Shown piece after piece: positions 4,477 through 6,441 of a stretch of DNA of 6,441 bases; position 1 is the first letter of the stretch, and every line of letters starts with the position of its first letter. The notes below the pieces were generated by a model. That model did no database searches. It was given only the letters and a program-made list of their open reading frames with translations, and had not been told where the DNA came from. Position numbers and translations under genes: made by a program. The stretch comes from an uncultured Collinsella sp. (GTDB lineage Bacteria; Actinomycetota; Coriobacteriia; Coriobacteriales; Coriobacteriaceae), in contig USPC01000021.1 in NCBI GenBank assembly GCA_900556605.1, positions 1 through 6,441 on the forward strand. The letters are read 5' to 3'.

Positions 4477-6393
4477 TTGCGACGCCCGCCTCCGTTGGCG
4501 CCCTGTCGTCCCTGCGCCGCACGGTTGCGGCCTGCGGTGTTCTGTGCACGCGACATGCCTCCGTGGCCCTTGTTGCCCTTGGGCCCCTTGCCAGCGCCGC
4601 CGCCGTGGGCCTTGCTGTCCTTCTTGCCGGTGCCATGCCCACCGCCAGCAGACGTCTCGCCCGGACGCGGGGGCACGGGGCGAATCAGGCAATGCTTGGT
4701 GTAGCCGATCAGGTCGCGACGGCCGGCTTTTTCCAGCGCCTCGCGCACCAGCTTGTAGTTCTCGGGCTTGCGATACTGGATGAGCGCGCGTTGCATGGCC
4801 TTCTCGTGCGGGTCACGCGCTACGTAGATCGGCTCCATGGTGCGCGGGTCCACGCCGGTGTAGTACATGCACGTCGACATGGTGGACGGCGTGGGGTAGA
4901 AGTCCTGCACCTGCTCGGGCATGTAGCCCATGTCGCGCACGGCCTCGGCAAGGTCCACGGCTTCCTTCATGGTTGAACCGGGGTGGCTCGAGATCAGGTA
5001 CGGTACCACGTACTGCTTGAGTCCGTATTCACGGTTCAAGCGCTCAAATTTGCGACAGAACGCATCGTAGACGGCGCGGCTCGGCTTGCCCATCACGGAC
5101 AGCACCGCGTCGCTCACGTGCTCGGGTGCTACGCGCAGCTGGCCCGAGACATGGTGCTCTAGCAGTTCGCGCAAAAACTCGTCCGAGGCGTCGGCCATGG
5201 TGTAGTCAAAGCGGATGCCGCTGCGGACGAAGACCTTCTTGACGCCCGGCAGCTGGCGCAGGTCGCGCAGCAGCTGCGTGTAGCCGCTCTCGTCGACCAC
5301 CATGTTCTTGCACACGCTCGGCCACAGGCAGCGCTTGTTCTTGCACACGCCGTGCTTGAGCTGTTTGTCGCAGGCGGGACGGCTAAAGTTGGCCGTCGGT
5401 CCTCCCACGTCGTTGATGTAGCCCTTAAACTCGGGATCGCGCGTGAGCAGCTCGGCCTCGCGCATGATCGAGTCGTGGCTGCGCATCTGCAGCACGCGGC
5501 CTTGGTGGAAGGTGAGGGCGCAAAACGAGCACTCGCCAAAGCACCCGCGGTTGGAGCTGATCGAAAACTTGATCTCGGCAAAGGCCGGCACGCCGCCCGC
5601 GGCATCGTAGTCGGGATGCCAGTCACGTGCGTAGGGGAGTTCGGCCACCTCGTCCATCTCGTCGGTGGTGAGTGTCGCCGACGGCGGGTTCTGCACCACA
5701 TAGACGCTGTTGGGGTAGGGCTCTACCAGGCGATGCCCGGTGATGGGGTCCATATTCTGCTGCTGCACATTAAAGCTGCGCGCGTAGTTGAGCTTGTCGG
5801 CGACAAGGTCGTCCCAGCTGGGCAGCAGGTCGTAGTCGTAGACCTCGTCGAGCGAACCCGTGCGGTAAACGGTGCCGTTGATATAGGTAATCTGATCGAC
5901 GGGCAGTCCGGCGTCGAGCGCGTCGGCGATCTCGACGATCGCGTGCTCGCCCATGCCGTAGATGAGGATGTCGGCGCCCGAGTCGAGCAGTACCGAGCGC
6001 TTGAGCTTGTCCTGCCAGTAGTCGTAGTGGGCCAGGCGGCGCAGGCTCGCCTCGATGCCGCCGATGATGATGGGGGCGTCCTTGAACGTCTGGCGGATGA
6101 GGTTGCCGTAGACCGTGACGGCTCGGTTGGGACGGTGCCCCTCCTCGCCACCGGGGGTATAGGCGTCGGTGTGGCGGCGGTGCTTGGTCACCGAATAGTG
6201 GTTGACCATGGAGTCCATGTTGCCGGCACTGACGAGAAAGCCTAGGCGCGGCTCGCCGAGCACGGTGATGCTGGCGGGGTCGGTCCAGTCGGGTTGGCAG
6301 ATGATGCCCACTTTGTAGCCGTGCGCGTCGAGGACGCGGCTGATGATGGCCATGCCAAAGCTGGGATGGTCCACGTAGGCGTCGCCGCAGATG
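4473..6393 (-). CDS. ygiQ: YgiQ-family radical SAM protein, N-terminus missing
   Basis: A member of the YgiQ (UPF0313) family of cytoplasmic radical SAM enzymes, whose reaction is not established as far as I know. The visible 639 residues start at ICGDAYVDHPSFG, which matches about residue 50 of E. coli YgiQ, so roughly 50 N-terminal residues lie beyond the contig end. Counting the apparent product from the ATG at 6408-6410 as residue 1, the cluster motif CFGECSFC supplies C290, C294 and C297; four more cysteines (347, 356, 361, 367) follow the GGPTAN segment and appear conserved in the E. coli protein. Layout: N-terminal Radical_SAM_N-type domain, SAM core (about 280-500), then a DUF3362-like segment including YYTGVDP. 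The last 60 residues are a Gly/Lys/Arg-rich low-complexity tail. The apparent start MCIRDS is adapter-derived, not a real start. The stop codon shares CTAG with the convergent protease gene. Confidence 0.95.
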
Positions 6394-6441
6394 CTGTCTC
6401 TTATACACATCTGACGCTGCCGACGACTCCTTACGTGTAGA
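6394..6441. other. Illumina Nextera adapter, not genomic
   Basis: CTGTCTCTTATACACATCT (6394-6412) is the Tn5 mosaic end used in Nextera libraries. It is followed by GACGCTGCCGACGA (6413-6426), the rest of the read-1-side adapter, then CTCCTTAC (6427-6434), the reverse complement of the i5 index GTAAGGAG (505 series), and GTGTAGA, the start of the P5 tail. The order is exactly that of adapter read-through. It has been carried into the assembly and should be trimmed; genomic sequence ends at 6393. Confidence 0.98.

Noticed and set aside
5352..6245. A 297-codon plus-strand frame opposite ygiQ
   Set aside because: It is antisense to well-conserved YgiQ sequence and shows no domain of its own.

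Overview
The window is GC-rich bacterial DNA with the gene density and codon use of a high-GC Gram-positive. Taken together, the RGG-tailed DEAD-box helicase, the YgiQ-type radical SAM protein and the orphan DinJ-like antitoxin suggest the class Coriobacteriia (Collinsella or a relative). That assignment is inference from general resemblance; there is no rRNA marker here. The right end is not natural: the last 48 bases are Illumina Nextera adapter, so this is the edge of an assembled contig.

Layout. Bases 1-483 hold no convincing gene. They carry three copies of a 16-18 bp motif (two direct, one inverted), a -10-like box near 279, and a long leader for the first gene. Bases 484-2727 (+) encode a DEAD-box RNA helicase of 747 residues with a very long Arg/Gly-rich tail, followed by a small hairpin and an intrinsic terminator at 2762-2795. 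Next comes a decayed C-terminal piece of an ABC-transporter ATPase (about 2825-3056). Bases 3077-3505 form a compact cassette-like unit: a 32-bp repeat, an extended -10 promoter, a TAATAC-rich dyad, a strongly structured leader, a 66-residue RelB/DinJ-like antitoxin with no toxin, and a second copy of the 32-bp repeat. Bases 3556-4476 (+) encode a CPBP-family membrane protease. Convergent with it, and sharing its stop-codon CTAG, is a ygiQ-type radical SAM gene (4473-6393, -) that has lost its N-terminus to the contig end.

How the parts relate. The helicase is a single-gene unit with its own leader and terminator. The ABC remnant and the repeat-flanked antitoxin lie in a patch between housekeeping-type genes that looks rearranged. 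The antitoxin and the CPBP gene run in the same direction but appear to have separate promoters. The most unusual material is non-coding: the triple motif at the left edge, and the 32-bp repeat pair bracketing a structured leader and an orphan antitoxin.
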